57,570 nucleotides of DNA from Protofrankia coriariae. GTDB taxonomy: Bacteria; Actinomycetota; Actinomycetes; Frankiales; Frankiaceae. Shown here piece after piece: positions 16,992 through 26,483 of the stretch. The notes under the pieces were generated by a model, which saw nothing but the letters and a program-made list of their open reading frames with translations, ran no database searches and had not been told where the DNA came from. The position numbers and the translations under genes are program-made. The stretch spans positions 1,085-58,654 of the forward strand of contig NZ_JWIO01000004.1 of assembly GCF_001017755.1 (NCBI RefSeq), given 5' to 3'. The first letter of the stretch is position 1. Each line of letters starts with the position of its first letter.

Positions 16992-18572
16992 TCAGCGGGG
17001 CAGAATGATGCCCACCGCCTGACGATCCCACGTCGCCTCCGTGCTCGGCCTGTCACGCAGCTCGAACTTCCGCACCCGCAGCGTCTGGGTCTTCGGCAGC
17101 TCCGCGACCACCTCGACGAACCTTGGGATCATGAACCGCGGCAGCCGTGGAACGAGAAAGCCGATCAGCTCGGCCGGATCGACAACGCGACCTTCGACAG
17201 GGACAACGAAGACCTTGACCTCATGCTCGCCTAACTCCGCAGGCACACCGACACATGCGGCTTCAAGGACATTCGGGTGCGCCATCACCTCGGTCTCCAC
17301 CTGGAAGCTGGAGATATTCTCACCCCGCCGCCGCAGGGTGTCGCGCATGCGGTCGACGTAGAAGTAGTTGCCTTCCTGATCGCACCGGAACGCATCGCCG
17401 GTGTGGAACCAGCCGTTGCGCCAGGCCGCCACCGTGGCCTCGGGCCGCCGGAAGTATCCGACGTTCATCTCCCATGGCCGGTCCGTGCGAATCACCAGTT
17501 CACCTACCTCACCGGTGGCCACCGGAAGATCGTGTTCATCGACGATACGCAGCTCAACGCCGGGCCGTGGCCGCCCGACGCTGCCCGGCACGATCTCGGC
17601 TCCGGGCAGCACCAGGAGTGGTGCGCTGATCTCCGTCTGACCATAAACGGAGCACAGCTGTGCGACACCGAACCGTGCGCGGAACGCGACGGGGTCGGCG
17701 ACCATCGGGGCCAGCACGACTACCCGCAGTCGGTGCGCCCGCTCGGCCTCGCTCGACTCCCGAGACAGCAGGAAGGCCGCCATGGTGCCGACGAGCAACG
17801 CGTGGGTGCTCTCGGTCTCCGCGACGACATCCCAGTAGCGTGAACCGGCGAACTGCTTCCGCACGGCCATGCTCGCCCCTGCGGAAAGGCAGACCAGGGC
17901 GGTCATCTGTCCGCTCACGTGGAACAGCGGAGTGTCGACCAGCCAGCGATCGGCGGCGCTGAGACCACCAGCCTCGCCCATGGCGTTGACCCCGCCCATG
18001 TACGTGGCGAGATACGGGGTCAGGACGCCTTTCGCTGGACCGGTCGTGCCAGAGGTGAAGTTCACGGCGTGCACGTCCCAGGGTTCGAGGGGCGGGTCGA
18101 GCACGGGTTCCGTGGCCGTCCCGGTGCACAGCTCGGCAGGGGACACCATGACGAGGTCGAGCCCGAGCCCAGCCAGCCGCTCACCGAGGACGCTGTCGGT
18201 GACGATCACCGAAGCGCCCGACTCGGCACAGACGTGCCGGAGGCTCTCCCCGCGGTAGGCGACGTTCACGGTCACCATCACCGCGCCCAAAGCACTGACC
18301 CCCCACCAGGCGCGCAGCCAGTCGAGCCCGTTCGGAAGAAAGAGTAGAACGTGATCACCGCGGCCGACTCCACGTGCCGCCAGTGCCGTCGCCGACCGAT
18401 AGGCTTCGTCAAGAGCCTGCGCCCAGGTCCATCGCTCGCCATCAGGGCCGAGCACGCAGAGCGCATCAGGCCGTTCGGCAGCGTGTCGTTCCAGGACAGC
18501 TCGGGTTACCACGCGGTCGCGGGCGGGAAGCGTCTGTTCTGCCGACGCTGCCGGATGCAACGACGCCGTCAT
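16992..18572 (-). CDS. Acyl-CoA ligase (AMP-forming), last gene of the mce operon (526 aa)
   Basis: ANL-superfamily ligase. Motifs: NFTSGTTGPAKG phosphate loop, YGQTE, HTGDAFR, DRMRD, RRGENISS hinge and a C-terminal TLRVRKFELR lysine. It is related to, but clearly different from, the ligase at 4.7-6.4 kb. ATG 18572 lies 40 bp downstream of the DoxX gene stop; no strong ribosome binding site is visible, so the start is less sure. Position at the end of the Mce operon suggests that it traps the imported compound or its side chain as a CoA ester in the cytoplasm, as FadD proteins do with Mce-imported lipids. Confidence 0.9.
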   Translation of the reverse strand: MTASLHPAASAEQTLPARDRVVTRAVLERHAAERPDALCVLGPDGERWTWAQALDEAYRSATALAARGVGRGDHVLLFLPNGLDWLRAWWGVSALGAVMVTVNVAYRGESLRHVCAESGASVIVTDSVLGERLAGLGLDLVMVSPAELCTGTATEPVLDPPLEPWDVHAVNFTSGTTGPAKGVLTPYLATYMGGVNAMGEAGGLSAADRWLVDTPLFHVSGQMTALVCLSAGASMAVRKQFAGSRYWDVVAETESTHALLVGTMAAFLLSRESSEAERAHRLRVVVLAPMVADPVAFRARFGVAQLCSVYGQTEISAPLLVLPGAEIVPGSVGRPRPGVELRIVDEHDLPVATGEVGELVIRTDRPWEMNVGYFRRPEATVAAWRNGWFHTGDAFRCDQEGNYFYVDRMRDTLRRRGENISSFQVETEVMAHPNVLEAACVGVPAELGEHEVKVFVVPVEGRVVDPAELIGFLVPRLPRFMIPRFVEVVAELPKTQTLRVRKFELRDRPSTEATWDRQAVGIILPR

Positions 18573-18612
18573 GCCGTCTGACCGCGCCGTCTGTTCATCG
18601 CGACACCACCCC

Positions 18613-19098
18613 TCACGCCGGACGGCGCCAGAACGCGGCCAACTGGACGGCGGCAGCACCCAACCCGATCCCCGCGGTCAACAGCCCGCGACGCACGCTC
18701 GGGTGGTCGTCAGCATGCTTGAACAGACGGTCCACACTGAACCGGCCCGGGCCGAGTGTGCTCAGGGCCACGGCGGCGGCGGCCAGGTTGAGCACGTACT
18801 CGTAGCCCTCCGCGGTAATAAAGAAGCCGTTGCGGACGTGCACGGAACGGGCGGCCACCCCCATGGTCCCAACAACCGCCGAGGCGGCCAGGGGTGTGCC
18901 GGCCCCCACCAGCAGTGCGCCGCCGGCGCCAACCTCCACCACGGCGGACAGTCGTGCCTGCAGCTCCGGCTCGCGGAACCCGATCATCTGGAACCAGTCC
19001 GCGGTTCCCTGGATCGTCCTGCCATGCTTGACTCCGTGCGCGATCATTGTCGTACCGACTGCCGCACGCAGGATCAAGCTCGTCATCCCTATACCCAC
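18613..19098 (-). CDS. DoxX-family integral membrane protein (161 aa)
   Basis: Four hydrophobic segments (starting at MTSLILRAAVGTTMIAHG, then around GGALLVGAGT, VVGTMGVAARS and LNLAAAAVALSTLGPG) with the DoxX pattern of a first helix followed by HG and an aromatic-rich loop (ADWFQMIGF). GTG 19098 has AGAGG seven bases upstream; the longer frame reaching 19188 would overlap the ATPase gene. DoxX proteins are membrane partners of oxidoreductases in several pathways; the role here is unknown. It is inside the mce operon, 32 bp after the ATPase gene, which is not part of the standard mce set. Confidence 0.75.
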   Translation of the reverse strand: MGIGMTSLILRAAVGTTMIAHGVKHGRTIQGTADWFQMIGFREPELQARLSAVVEVGAGGALLVGAGTPLAASAVVGTMGVAARSVHVRNGFFITAEGYEYVLNLAAAAVALSTLGPGRFSVDRLFKHADDHPSVRRGLLTAGIGLGAAAVQLAAFWRRPA

Positions 19099-19130
19099 CG
19101 ATGTGCCTCTTTCGGAGGTCGGACGGCCAT

Positions 19131-20189
19131 TCACTGGATCGGAAACGGCCTGTGCACGTTGATGACTTCGGTGGAACCTGGATCCCACGGGATCTCGTAA
19201 CGAACGAGATCATCCTCCGTCAAGGACTCGCGAATAGCCTGCTGCGCCTTCAGCGGCAGGGTATGCAGCATTTCCATGACCCGGTCCTTGCGCCGCTGAA
19301 CGGCGCGCCGCTCGGGTAGGCCGGCACTTGGTTCGTACTGCGGGTCGACGAACGTGATGTCGTCCCGTGCCGCAGCTCCCTGCTCGCGCAGCTGCGCCAT
19401 CTCAGCTTGCATCTGCGCCGAGTCCTTCTCCTCCGACATCCCGATGGGCCCGGCTCGGCGGCCCTGCAGGAACTGTTGGACCACGGGTTCCTCCGAAGTC
19501 AGCAACACCTCGCGGGGACCAAACATTACGAGATTACGGCGGAACAGCATCCCGATGTTGTCCGGCAGCTGCCGCGCCGTACCCAGGTGATGCGTGACGA
19601 TCAGGAACGTCGAATCCATCTGAGCGTTCAGGTCGACCATGAGCTGGTTGAGATAGGCCGTACGAACCGGGTCGAGTCCCGAGTCCGGCTCGTCGACGAG
19701 CACGATCTCCGGATCGAGCACGAGCGCTCTGGCCAGACCGGCGCGCTTGCGCATACCGCCGGAGATCTCTCCGGGGAGCTTGTTCTCCGCGCCCGTGAGC
19801 CCGACCAGCTCGAGCTTCTCCATCACAATCCTGCGGATTTCGGTCTCGGACTTACGAGTATGCTCCCGTAACGGAAACGCGGTGTTGTCGTAGACGTCCA
19901 TGGAACCGAACAGCGCGCCGTCCTGGAACAACACACCGAAAAGCTTACGCAGCTCATAAAGCCGATTCTCGGAGCATCGGATCAAGTCGGTGCCATGGAT
20001 GATGATACTACCTTGTTCGGGTTTCAGCAGACCAATGATGGACTTGAGCAACACCGATTTTCCAGTGCCCGACGGCCCGAGCAGCACACTGATCTCGCCC
20101 GGGGGCAGGGTCAGCGTGACGTCGCTCCAGATGTTCGCCTTGCCGAACGACTTGCTTAGATTTTTGATCTCGACTTCAACACCGGTCAT
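19131..20189 (-). CDS. mceG: MceG/Mkl-type ABC transporter ATPase (352 aa)
   Basis: ATPase that powers Mce lipid import through the YrbE permeases. Walker A GPSGTGKS near residue 38, Q-loop FQDGALF, signature SGGMRKR, Walker B IVLVDEPDSGLD, and H-loop VTHH. The C-terminal extension of about 100 residues, typical of MceG/Mkl and absent from plain MlaF, is present. ATG 20189 has a GGGGGA box four bases upstream. In mycobacteria the ATPase gene is unlinked and shared by several mce operons, whereas here it lies within the operon after the two Mce-associated genes, so this system may be self-sufficient. Confidence 0.93.
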   Translation of the reverse strand: MTGVEVEIKNLSKSFGKANIWSDVTLTLPPGEISVLLGPSGTGKSVLLKSIIGLLKPEQGSIIIHGTDLIRCSENRLYELRKLFGVLFQDGALFGSMDVYDNTAFPLREHTRKSETEIRRIVMEKLELVGLTGAENKLPGEISGGMRKRAGLARALVLDPEIVLVDEPDSGLDPVRTAYLNQLMVDLNAQMDSTFLIVTHHLGTARQLPDNIGMLFRRNLVMFGPREVLLTSEEPVVQQFLQGRRAGPIGMSEEKDSAQMQAEMAQLREQGAAARDDITFVDPQYEPSAGLPERRAVQRRKDRVMEMLHTLPLKAQQAIRESLTEDDLVRYEIPWDPGSTEVINVHRPFPIQ

Positions 20190-20230
20190 CGATCCCCCTA
20201 TACGTGGCACTACACAATGAGCGTCGGCGT

Positions 20231-20776
20231 TCATACCGGGGTGAGCTCGGCGACCAGCCACTGCCCACTGACTCGTTGGAGGGTCATCCGGACCCGGCTA
20301 CCGTTGAGCACGGGATCCTTGCTCGCCGCCGATTGCGTGGTCTGGTTGAGGAAGAACAGCAGGGTCACCTTGTCGGGACTGTCAGCGGAGATGACCGAGG
20401 ACGCCGCGACGCTCGTCTGGGTCGTCACCTGTTGTTTGACCGCTGCTGGCATGACAGTGTCCCGCATGAGCACGGAATACTCGTCCTTGAAGTGCCCGGT
20501 CAGCAGATCGTCACGTTTTCCAAGATCGGACACTGGAGAACGGTAATCGTAGGACAGCAGGGTCACAGCCATCTTCTCGCCGGCCGTCCTGCCATCCGCC
20601 CTGGCCTGCTCGACCGTGTTGTGCCGATCGGTCGCCAGCACCAGGATGCCCAGCCCAACGGCGAGTACGACCGTGAGCGACCCGAGCCCGATGAGAACCG
20701 TTCGCGGATACCGATGCGCGGTTCGCCAGATCGCCCGGGGGTCTCCAATCGCCACCATTTTCCGTAAGGCCCTCAC
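20231..20776 (-). CDS. Mce-associated membrane protein (181 aa)
   Basis: One transmembrane helix (about residues 25-48, VLIGLGSLTVVLAVGLGILVL) followed by an extracytoplasmic domain with alternating strands typical of Mce-associated (Mas) proteins, ending in GQWLVAELTPV. The GTG at 20776 overlaps the stop of the preceding Mas gene (GTGA). Mas proteins are linked to stability or assembly of Mce complexes in mycobacteria; their fold resembles VirB8/NTF2. It is the second of two such proteins here. Confidence 0.85.
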   Translation of the reverse strand: MRALRKMVAIGDPRAIWRTAHRYPRTVLIGLGSLTVVLAVGLGILVLATDRHNTVEQARADGRTAGEKMAVTLLSYDYRSPVSDLGKRDDLLTGHFKDEYSVLMRDTVMPAAVKQQVTTQTSVAASSVISADSPDKVTLLFFLNQTTQSAASKDPVLNGSRVRMTLQRVSGQWLVAELTPV

Positions 20777-21564
20777 GGCACGAAATCCACTCGTGAGACC
20801 AGCCAGGATCCGTCGCCGTGACGTTCCATCTGTAGCGCCATTCGGTAGGTTCTGACCTCGCCGTTCGACACCGCCGTGTTCCGCACGGTGGACTGCACGG
20901 CCAGAATGATGTGTGCGATGTTCGCATTGATGTCCTGCACGCCGGCCTCGGTGACCTGGCCGGTCGTGACGACCTGGTTCTGCTTGACAATATCAACGTA
21001 GGAATCGAGGTTCTGGGTGAACAGATTGCGGAAGTCGCCGGTCGCGCCTGAGATGAGCCTGTTGACGTCCGCGTCCGCGGTGTTGAAGTTGATCGACGTC
21101 AGATTCAGCGCCACCTGACGGGCGGCGGCCACAGCATCGTTGCGGCGGGCATCGGCGGCGTGGCCGTTCTGCCAGCGCAGACTGAACACAACCGTGGTGG
21201 CCACAAGCACGACAACAAGCACCGACAATGCCACCAACGCTATCCGGAACGCCCGCCCCCGCCTGAGCGGACGCGATCCTTCGGCCGCGGATGCCGGCGT
21301 CACCGAGGCCGGATCGTCGCTGACCGGACCGTCCGGATTCGGGAGCTCGCCGCCGCCCTCATTGTCCACGAATGCCTCGTCCGGCTGTTCTTCGGCGAGT
21401 GTCCGGACCTCCTCTCCGGTCTTCGCGTCCCTGGTCGTGGACCTGGGATTGCTTTCCCTCGTATCTTCGGCGGGTTCCTCGGTATCGTGTTTCGGCAGGG
21501 CCTCCGGCACGTCGTGGGTCAACAACGTCACCGCTCGGCCGGAGCGATCAGTAGTCCTTGCCAT
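20773..21564 (-). CDS. Mce-associated membrane protein with acidic cytoplasmic N-terminus (263 aa)
   Basis: About 100 N-terminal residues are charged, Pro/Glu/Asp-rich and probably disordered (for example TEEPAEDTRESN and GGGELPNPDGPV), then a transmembrane helix (IALVALSVLVVVLVATTVVF) and an extracytoplasmic Mas domain ending with DGSWLVSRVDFVP. ATG 21564 has GAGGGAG five bases upstream and overlaps the end of mceF by 37 bp; the longer frame to 21762 is overlap with mceF. The domain is homologous to the next gene product, pointing to an old duplication. Confidence 0.85.
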   Translation of the reverse strand: MARTTDRSGRAVTLLTHDVPEALPKHDTEEPAEDTRESNPRSTTRDAKTGEEVRTLAEEQPDEAFVDNEGGGELPNPDGPVSDDPASVTPASAAEGSRPLRRGRAFRIALVALSVLVVVLVATTVVFSLRWQNGHAADARRNDAVAAARQVALNLTSINFNTADADVNRLISGATGDFRNLFTQNLDSYVDIVKQNQVVTTGQVTEAGVQDINANIAHIILAVQSTVRNTAVSNGEVRTYRMALQMERHGDGSWLVSRVDFVP

Positions 21565-22874
21565 GTCAACTCCCTCTGCTGAGGCGGTGGTGATCCGACG
21601 GCTCCGAGCACCGTAAGGGGACCCTCGAGGATAGTGATCCCGCCGAGACCGGTCTCGCCGGGAACGAACACGCCCTTCCCTGTAATCGGCTTTTCGCCAT
21701 CGCCCCGGCACGCCTGGATCGTCCCTGCCCGCCGTCCAGGTGGAGAGCCCGGCTCGAAGCACTGCAGGTTACGCGCTCCCCGCGTCACTCGCGGGTCGTT
21801 CTGGGGCAGCTTGCAGTACGAGTTCGCAGGCAACTCTTCATCGCTGAGGACGTTCGAGGGACGCGGACCGCCCGGCTGACCCTCCGGTACCCATCCGTCC
21901 ATACACGACGGCGGGTTGACGTCAGTCTCGAGGTTGAACTTGAAGACCCCGGGCGAGAGGTACTCGGGGGCCGTCGTGAGGTTCTCGACTGTCAGCAGCG
22001 GATACACGACGAGGATCTGCTCGATGGGAGCGTTGTAGGCTTTCGCCAGCTTGGCCAGCACGTCGGTGCTGCCGAGCAGGGTTGGCGTGGTCAGGCTCAG
22101 CTGCTGGAGAAGGTCGCCTGCCCGCCCAGCCGCTGGGGGCACATTCGCCAGCATCGCCCGGATCTGCGGGTCGTCCTTCGCGAGCGTGCCGGTGAATGAC
22201 GACAGGTCATCCGCCCATTGCCGGATGGACGGGTCGCTCTGCCGGATGGCGTCCAGCAGAGCCGGGGCGTTCTGGATCAGCTGCCGGGTCGGCTCGTAGT
22301 TGGCGTCCGCGGCGTCCAGCAGTGCCCTGGTGTTGTCGGCCAGCCGCCCGAGATCCGGACCAAGTCCGTCAAAGGCCGCGGCGGCCTCGTCGAGCACGGT
22401 GGTGAGGCTGCGCGGATTCAGCGACGTGACGAGGTCGTCCACACTGTCGAGCACGGACGCGATCGGGGGCGGAGTGCTGGTCTGCTGCATGTCGATCCGA
22501 TCTCCGTGCCGGATCGGAGGGCCGGGGTTCGCGGTCGGGACGAAGTCGACATACTGCTCGCCGATCGCCGAGACGCTGTGCACCTCGGCCCGGCTGTCGC
22601 GCGGCGGGGCCTTGCCCTTGTCGATGGACAGCGTTGCTCGGACTCCCGTCGGGATGAGGTCGATCTTCTTGACCTTGCCGACGGTATAGCCGCGGTAAGT
22701 AACGTTCGCGTTGGGGTAGAGGCCCCCGGTCGACGGGAAGTCGGCCGTCACCTGGATCTGACCGACGCCCAGGAGCGTCGGAACCCGGAGGTACACCAAT
22801 ATGATCATGAGTGTCGCGGCCAGGGTGAGAATCGCGAACGCCACAAGCTGGAAACGCACGAATCTGGTGATCAT
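21528..22874 (-). CDS. mceF: MceF, Mce-family substrate-binding/tunnel subunit (448 aa)
   Basis: N-terminal membrane anchor (LVAFAILTLAATLMIILVYL), one MCE domain (about 38-115, with YRGYTVGKVKKIDL), a long helical region with repeated hydrophobic heptads (about 140-300), and a Pro-rich C-terminal tail. It is the last of six MCE proteins, which together form the periplasm-spanning hetero-hexameric lipid tunnel by family knowledge. Its ATG overlaps the mceE stop (ATGA). The C-terminal region (about 310-440) carries several cysteines (SCMDGW, SYCKLP, LQCFEP, QACRGD), probably disulfide-bonded outside the membrane. Confidence 0.92.
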   Translation of the reverse strand: MITRFVRFQLVAFAILTLAATLMIILVYLRVPTLLGVGQIQVTADFPSTGGLYPNANVTYRGYTVGKVKKIDLIPTGVRATLSIDKGKAPPRDSRAEVHSVSAIGEQYVDFVPTANPGPPIRHGDRIDMQQTSTPPPIASVLDSVDDLVTSLNPRSLTTVLDEAAAAFDGLGPDLGRLADNTRALLDAADANYEPTRQLIQNAPALLDAIRQSDPSIRQWADDLSSFTGTLAKDDPQIRAMLANVPPAAGRAGDLLQQLSLTTPTLLGSTDVLAKLAKAYNAPIEQILVVYPLLTVENLTTAPEYLSPGVFKFNLETDVNPPSCMDGWVPEGQPGGPRPSNVLSDEELPANSYCKLPQNDPRVTRGARNLQCFEPGSPPGRRAGTIQACRGDGEKPITGKGVFVPGETGLGGITILEGPLTVLGAVGSPPPQQRELTWQGLLIAPAER

Positions 22875-24160
22875 CGGCCTGTTCCCCCGCCCAGGAGCCC
22901 ATTGAGGAGGTCTCCGAGACCGCTGTTCGGTTGCTGTGTCGGGGACGGCGTCGGCGAAGGCTGGGCTGGCGGCCTGGCCGGTTCCACCCCGCGTTGATCC
23001 GCTGGTACCGGCTTGGTGCCGCCTTCGAGTGCCGGTCCGGTGACGCCGGGGACGCCGTTCGGCAGGACCGGTGCCGTCAGCGGGTTCACCGCCTGGCCGG
23101 CCAGCCCCATCCCGGCCGCGAGCAATTTCTCTATGTTGCCCAGCTGGCCCGCGAACGGTGTGCCGGTCAGGAAGTTGCGGTCGAGTGTGCCGAGGGTGAG
23201 GTCGAGGGTCATGTAGAAGTTGATGAAGTCGCCCTTGATGACGTCGCCGAACGTCTTGAGTGGGAACAGGGCGGTCCCGATCATGTCCAGGGAATTGGTC
23301 AGGGACTGGCCCGCGTCGGCGAGCCCTTTCAACGAAGGCCCCAGGTTGTCGATGTTCTGGGCCAGTGCGTCACCGCCCCGGCTGACCACGTCGTGTGCGG
23401 CGTCGCCGAAGTTCGACAGCGACTGCAGGGTGTTGACCAGATTGATCCGCTCCCGGTTCAGCACGTCGAGTGCGGGGGGCAGGTTGTCGAGCGCGGACTG
23501 GATCTGCCCGTTGTAGGATGCCAGATTGCCGGCCATCCGGTCGAGCCCGTCGATCGCGCGGACGATGTCGCCCTTTTGCTTGTCGAGCCCGGTGACAAAC
23601 GTGTTCAGCTGGGTGAGCAGATCACGGAACTGTGGTTCCCGTCCCCCGAGTGCCCGGTTCAACTCCGTGGTGATCGTCTTGAGGTTCGCAAGCCCGCCAC
23701 CGTTGAGCAGCAACGCGACCGAGGCCAGGAGGTCCTCGGTGCCGGTGTACTTCCCGGTCTGTGCGAGCCCGAGCGTCGAACCCGGCGCGAGCCTGCCGGT
23801 CTCACCCTCCGCGGGACGGTCGAGCTCGATGTACTTCGCGCCCAGCAGGCTGGCCTGACCCACCCGAGCCGTCGCGTTCGCCGGCAGCACCACGTCGGGG
23901 TTGAGCCTGATCGTGACGAGGGCGTGCCATCCGTCGAGCTGGATGGACTTGATCGTCCCCACGTTGATGTCGTTCAGCCGGACCGGGTTGTTGGGCACCA
24001 GATCACCGACATCGGCCATCTCGAGCTTCACCTCGTAGGAGCCCGGCCGCGAGCCTTCCGAACCGGGCAGGGTGAAGTCGTTGAGCCCCTGATAATTACA
24101 ACCAGTAAGCACCAGGCCCACGGTCATGGCAAGGATGGGCCAGCACAGCAGCCGCCTCAT
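22871..24160 (-). CDS. mceE: MceE lipoprotein (429 aa)
   Basis: Signal peptide with lipobox LVLTGC around residue 20, so it is lipid-anchored, as MceE/LprK proteins are. MCE domain about 40-115 (VRLNDINVGTIKSIQLDG), then a long amphipathic helical region, and a Pro/Ser/Thr-rich tail (QPSPTPSPTQQPNSG) before a hydrophobic Gly/Leu-rich end. The ATG at 24160 overlaps the mceD stop (TGATG) and has GGAGG six bases upstream; the frame open to 24430 inside mceD is not used. Member of the tunnel hexamer. Confidence 0.92.
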   Translation of the reverse strand: MRRLLCWPILAMTVGLVLTGCNYQGLNDFTLPGSEGSRPGSYEVKLEMADVGDLVPNNPVRLNDINVGTIKSIQLDGWHALVTIRLNPDVVLPANATARVGQASLLGAKYIELDRPAEGETGRLAPGSTLGLAQTGKYTGTEDLLASVALLLNGGGLANLKTITTELNRALGGREPQFRDLLTQLNTFVTGLDKQKGDIVRAIDGLDRMAGNLASYNGQIQSALDNLPPALDVLNRERINLVNTLQSLSNFGDAAHDVVSRGGDALAQNIDNLGPSLKGLADAGQSLTNSLDMIGTALFPLKTFGDVIKGDFINFYMTLDLTLGTLDRNFLTGTPFAGQLGNIEKLLAAGMGLAGQAVNPLTAPVLPNGVPGVTGPALEGGTKPVPADQRGVEPARPPAQPSPTPSPTQQPNSGLGDLLNGLLGGGTGR

Positions 24161-25416
24161 CATCTGCCTCCAGACGGCGGGACGAGCAGACCACCCAGGC
24201 CGGGCAGGCCCAGGTCGGGCAACAGCCCCTGGTTGTTCGCGGTGGCGTTCGGCGGTGGGTCGACGCCCGGCCGTTCGGCGGGGCCACCGCCGCCGGGCAC
24301 TACGAGCGGGTTGACGCCGATGGGCGGCTGCTGGACGCGCAGGACCTGCAGCAGCGGGGCCAGGTAGTTGGCACAGGCCGCCGCGGCGTCGCCCGGGTTC
24401 TGGGTGAGGTTGGCCGCGTAGGCCGAGCACACCAGGTCGGCGGGGTTGTTGAGGTTGTCCACCACGAGGGCGCCGGTGTAGGCACCGCTACGTGGCGAGA
24501 AGATCTGCCAGAGGTTGGTCAGCGTGTTCGGCCCGACGTGCAGCACCTGGGCGATGTCATCACGAATGCCGGCCAGGCTCCGGGTCAGCTGACCCAGCTG
24601 ATCGACCGAGGTCTCCAGGGGTTGGGCGTTCTCCGCGAGGAACTGGTCCACCTGTACCGCGGCGTCGTTGACCCCGGCGATCGCCTGAGTGAGCGCGTCC
24701 TTGTTCTCGTCCAGCACCCCGGCCACCGAGCCCAGCTGGTCGTTGAACTCGACGATCTGCTGATCGACCGCACCGAGGGCCGTGACGAAGGTTTGCAGGT
24801 TCCGCACGGTCGCGAACAGGTCGTCGCTGCCGGAGGCCAGAGTTTGCGCCGCCGCCGACGCTTCCCTGATCATTGCGTTGAACTTCGCGCCCTGACCATC
24901 TTGTGCGTTCTTGGCCATCGTGTCGAGAAATCGGCCCAATACGCCCTGGCTGCCGTCAGGAGCAGGCCCGAAGGCCGCCGATACCTTCTCCAATTCGGAC
25001 TTGAGGTCGTCGAACTCCAGCGGTGACGCGGTCCGCTCCAGGGAAATGGTGCCCCCGTCGGGGAACCTGGGCCCGCCGTTATAGGCCGGGGTCAGCTGCA
25101 GGAACCGGGTCGCGACCAGTGTCGGTGAGACGACCGCGGCCTGCACGTCCGCCGGGAGCGTGTACTTGCTGTCGTAGCTGAAATCCACCCGGACCCGGCC
25201 GGGCTCGGGACTGATCGCGGTGATCTCGCCGACGTCGACGCCAAGGATCCGTACCCGGTCCTTCGGGTAGATGTTCTTCACGTTCGCGAAGTAGGCAGTA
25301 CCGGATTTGTGCCCGCCGAGGACGAAAAAGGAGAGGACACCGGCGGCGATGGCGAGCACCGCCAGGATCGTGACGATCTTGCGCGCACCCTGGGTGGCGC
25401 CCATGAAGCGTCGCAT
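24160..25416 (-). CDS. mceD: MceD (418 aa)
   Basis: N-terminal membrane helix (IVTILAVLAIAAGVLSFFVL), MCE domain about 35-115 with VRILGVDVGEITAI, coiled-coil-like helical region about 125-310, and a Gly/Pro-rich C-terminus (VPGGGGPAERPGVDPPP). A CSAYAAN...ACANYLAP cysteine pair precedes the tail. Starts two bases after mceC stops. Structural subunit of the Mce tunnel. Confidence 0.92.
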   Translation of the reverse strand: MRRFMGATQGARKIVTILAVLAIAAGVLSFFVLGGHKSGTAYFANVKNIYPKDRVRILGVDVGEITAISPEPGRVRVDFSYDSKYTLPADVQAAVVSPTLVATRFLQLTPAYNGGPRFPDGGTISLERTASPLEFDDLKSELEKVSAAFGPAPDGSQGVLGRFLDTMAKNAQDGQGAKFNAMIREASAAAQTLASGSDDLFATVRNLQTFVTALGAVDQQIVEFNDQLGSVAGVLDENKDALTQAIAGVNDAAVQVDQFLAENAQPLETSVDQLGQLTRSLAGIRDDIAQVLHVGPNTLTNLWQIFSPRSGAYTGALVVDNLNNPADLVCSAYAANLTQNPGDAAAACANYLAPLLQVLRVQQPPIGVNPLVVPGGGGPAERPGVDPPPNATANNQGLLPDLGLPGLGGLLVPPSGGR

Positions 25417-25418
25417 GA

Positions 25419-26483
25419 TCAGTTCACTCCTTGACCGATGATCTGACCGAGCGGCGGAACGGGCAGGGATGGCGCCGGCTGCTGAGGGAACGGCGACGGG
25501 ATAGCCAGCCCCGGGATGAACTGTGCCGTCGGGAAGACCCCCAGTCCGCCCACATCGGCGACACCGGTGAAGAACGGTCCCGCGGCGATGCCTTCGCCGA
25601 GACCCGTGATGAAGGTCGAGACCCGCTGGATCGCGGAGATGATGTTACCCTCGTTGCTCCGCAGAATCCCGATGGTGTGGTTGAGCTTGTCGAGCGCCGG
25701 CTTCAGCTTGTCGCGCTGCTCGCCGGTGAAGCCCACGATTTCGTTGGTGAGCTGGGCAGTCCGGTTGAGCAGTTGCTGGATGGTGTTCCGCCGGGCGTTG
25801 AGCTCGGCCAGCAGGAGGTTACCGTCCTGTACGAGCGATGTGAGCTGCTTTGACGTGCCCGCCAGTACTCCGGTGACCTGCTGCGCGTGCTGGAGCAGCT
25901 CCCGCAGCGCCTGGTCTCGGGAGGCCACCGTACGGGACAGCCGCGTGATCCCCTCCATGGCCGGGCCGATGTCGCCGGAGGTCTGCGCGAAGGCCTGGCT
26001 GAGCGTGTCGAGTGCCTGACCGGCGTCATCGACATTGATCTCGCCTGTATGCCGGGTCAGATCCTCGAGGCCCTGCGTGAGGCTGTATGGCGCCTGTGTA
26101 CGCGAGGACGGGATCGCATCGCCCGGAGACATCTTCCGGGTGCCGGTGGAGACGATTCCGAGTCGCCGCTCGCCGAGCAGGGTCTCGGTCTTGATCTGGG
26201 CGGTCGACTGGTCACGCAGTATCACGCCTTTCGCGGTGAACGTGACCTTGACCTGATTGCCCTTCAGTTCGACATCGGTGACCTTGCCGATCTTCGTGCC
26301 CGCCATCGTCACCGTGTCGCCGGCTCGGAGCCCGCCGGCCTCGGTGAACATCGCCGAGTAGCTGTCGCCGGCGATGATCGGCAACGCTGCCAACTGGAAC
26401 GACCCGTACAGCAGACCAACCAGCGCCGCGATGCCGACCACCGCGATCGTTACCGGGTTGCGCTCCCGAAATTTGATCATCAT
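25419..26483 (-). CDS. mceC: MceC (354 aa)
   Basis: Membrane anchor (VTIAVVGIAALVGLLYGSF), MCE domain about 38-115 with VTMAGTKIGKVTDVEL, and a helical region to about 300, ending in a short Pro-rich tail. The ATGATG start overlaps mceB by 4 bp, and a VN stop precedes mceD by two bases, showing tight translational coupling. Slightly shorter than its neighbours, as usual for MceC. Confidence 0.92.
   Translation of the reverse strand: MMIKFRERNPVTIAVVGIAALVGLLYGSFQLAALPIIAGDSYSAMFTEAGGLRAGDTVTMAGTKIGKVTDVELKGNQVKVTFTAKGVILRDQSTAQIKTETLLGERRLGIVSTGTRKMSPGDAIPSSRTQAPYSLTQGLEDLTRHTGEINVDDAGQALDTLSQAFAQTSGDIGPAMEGITRLSRTVASRDQALRELLQHAQQVTGVLAGTSKQLTSLVQDGNLLLAELNARRNTIQQLLNRTAQLTNEIVGFTGEQRDKLKPALDKLNHTIGILRSNEGNIISAIQRVSTFITGLGEGIAAGPFFTGVADVGGLGVFPTAQFIPGLAIPSPFPQQPAPSLPVPPLGQIIGQGVN

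Noticed and set aside
22931-24367. 478-residue plus-strand frame over mceE
   Set aside because: Antisense to an MCE lipoprotein with lipobox; no recognisable domain.
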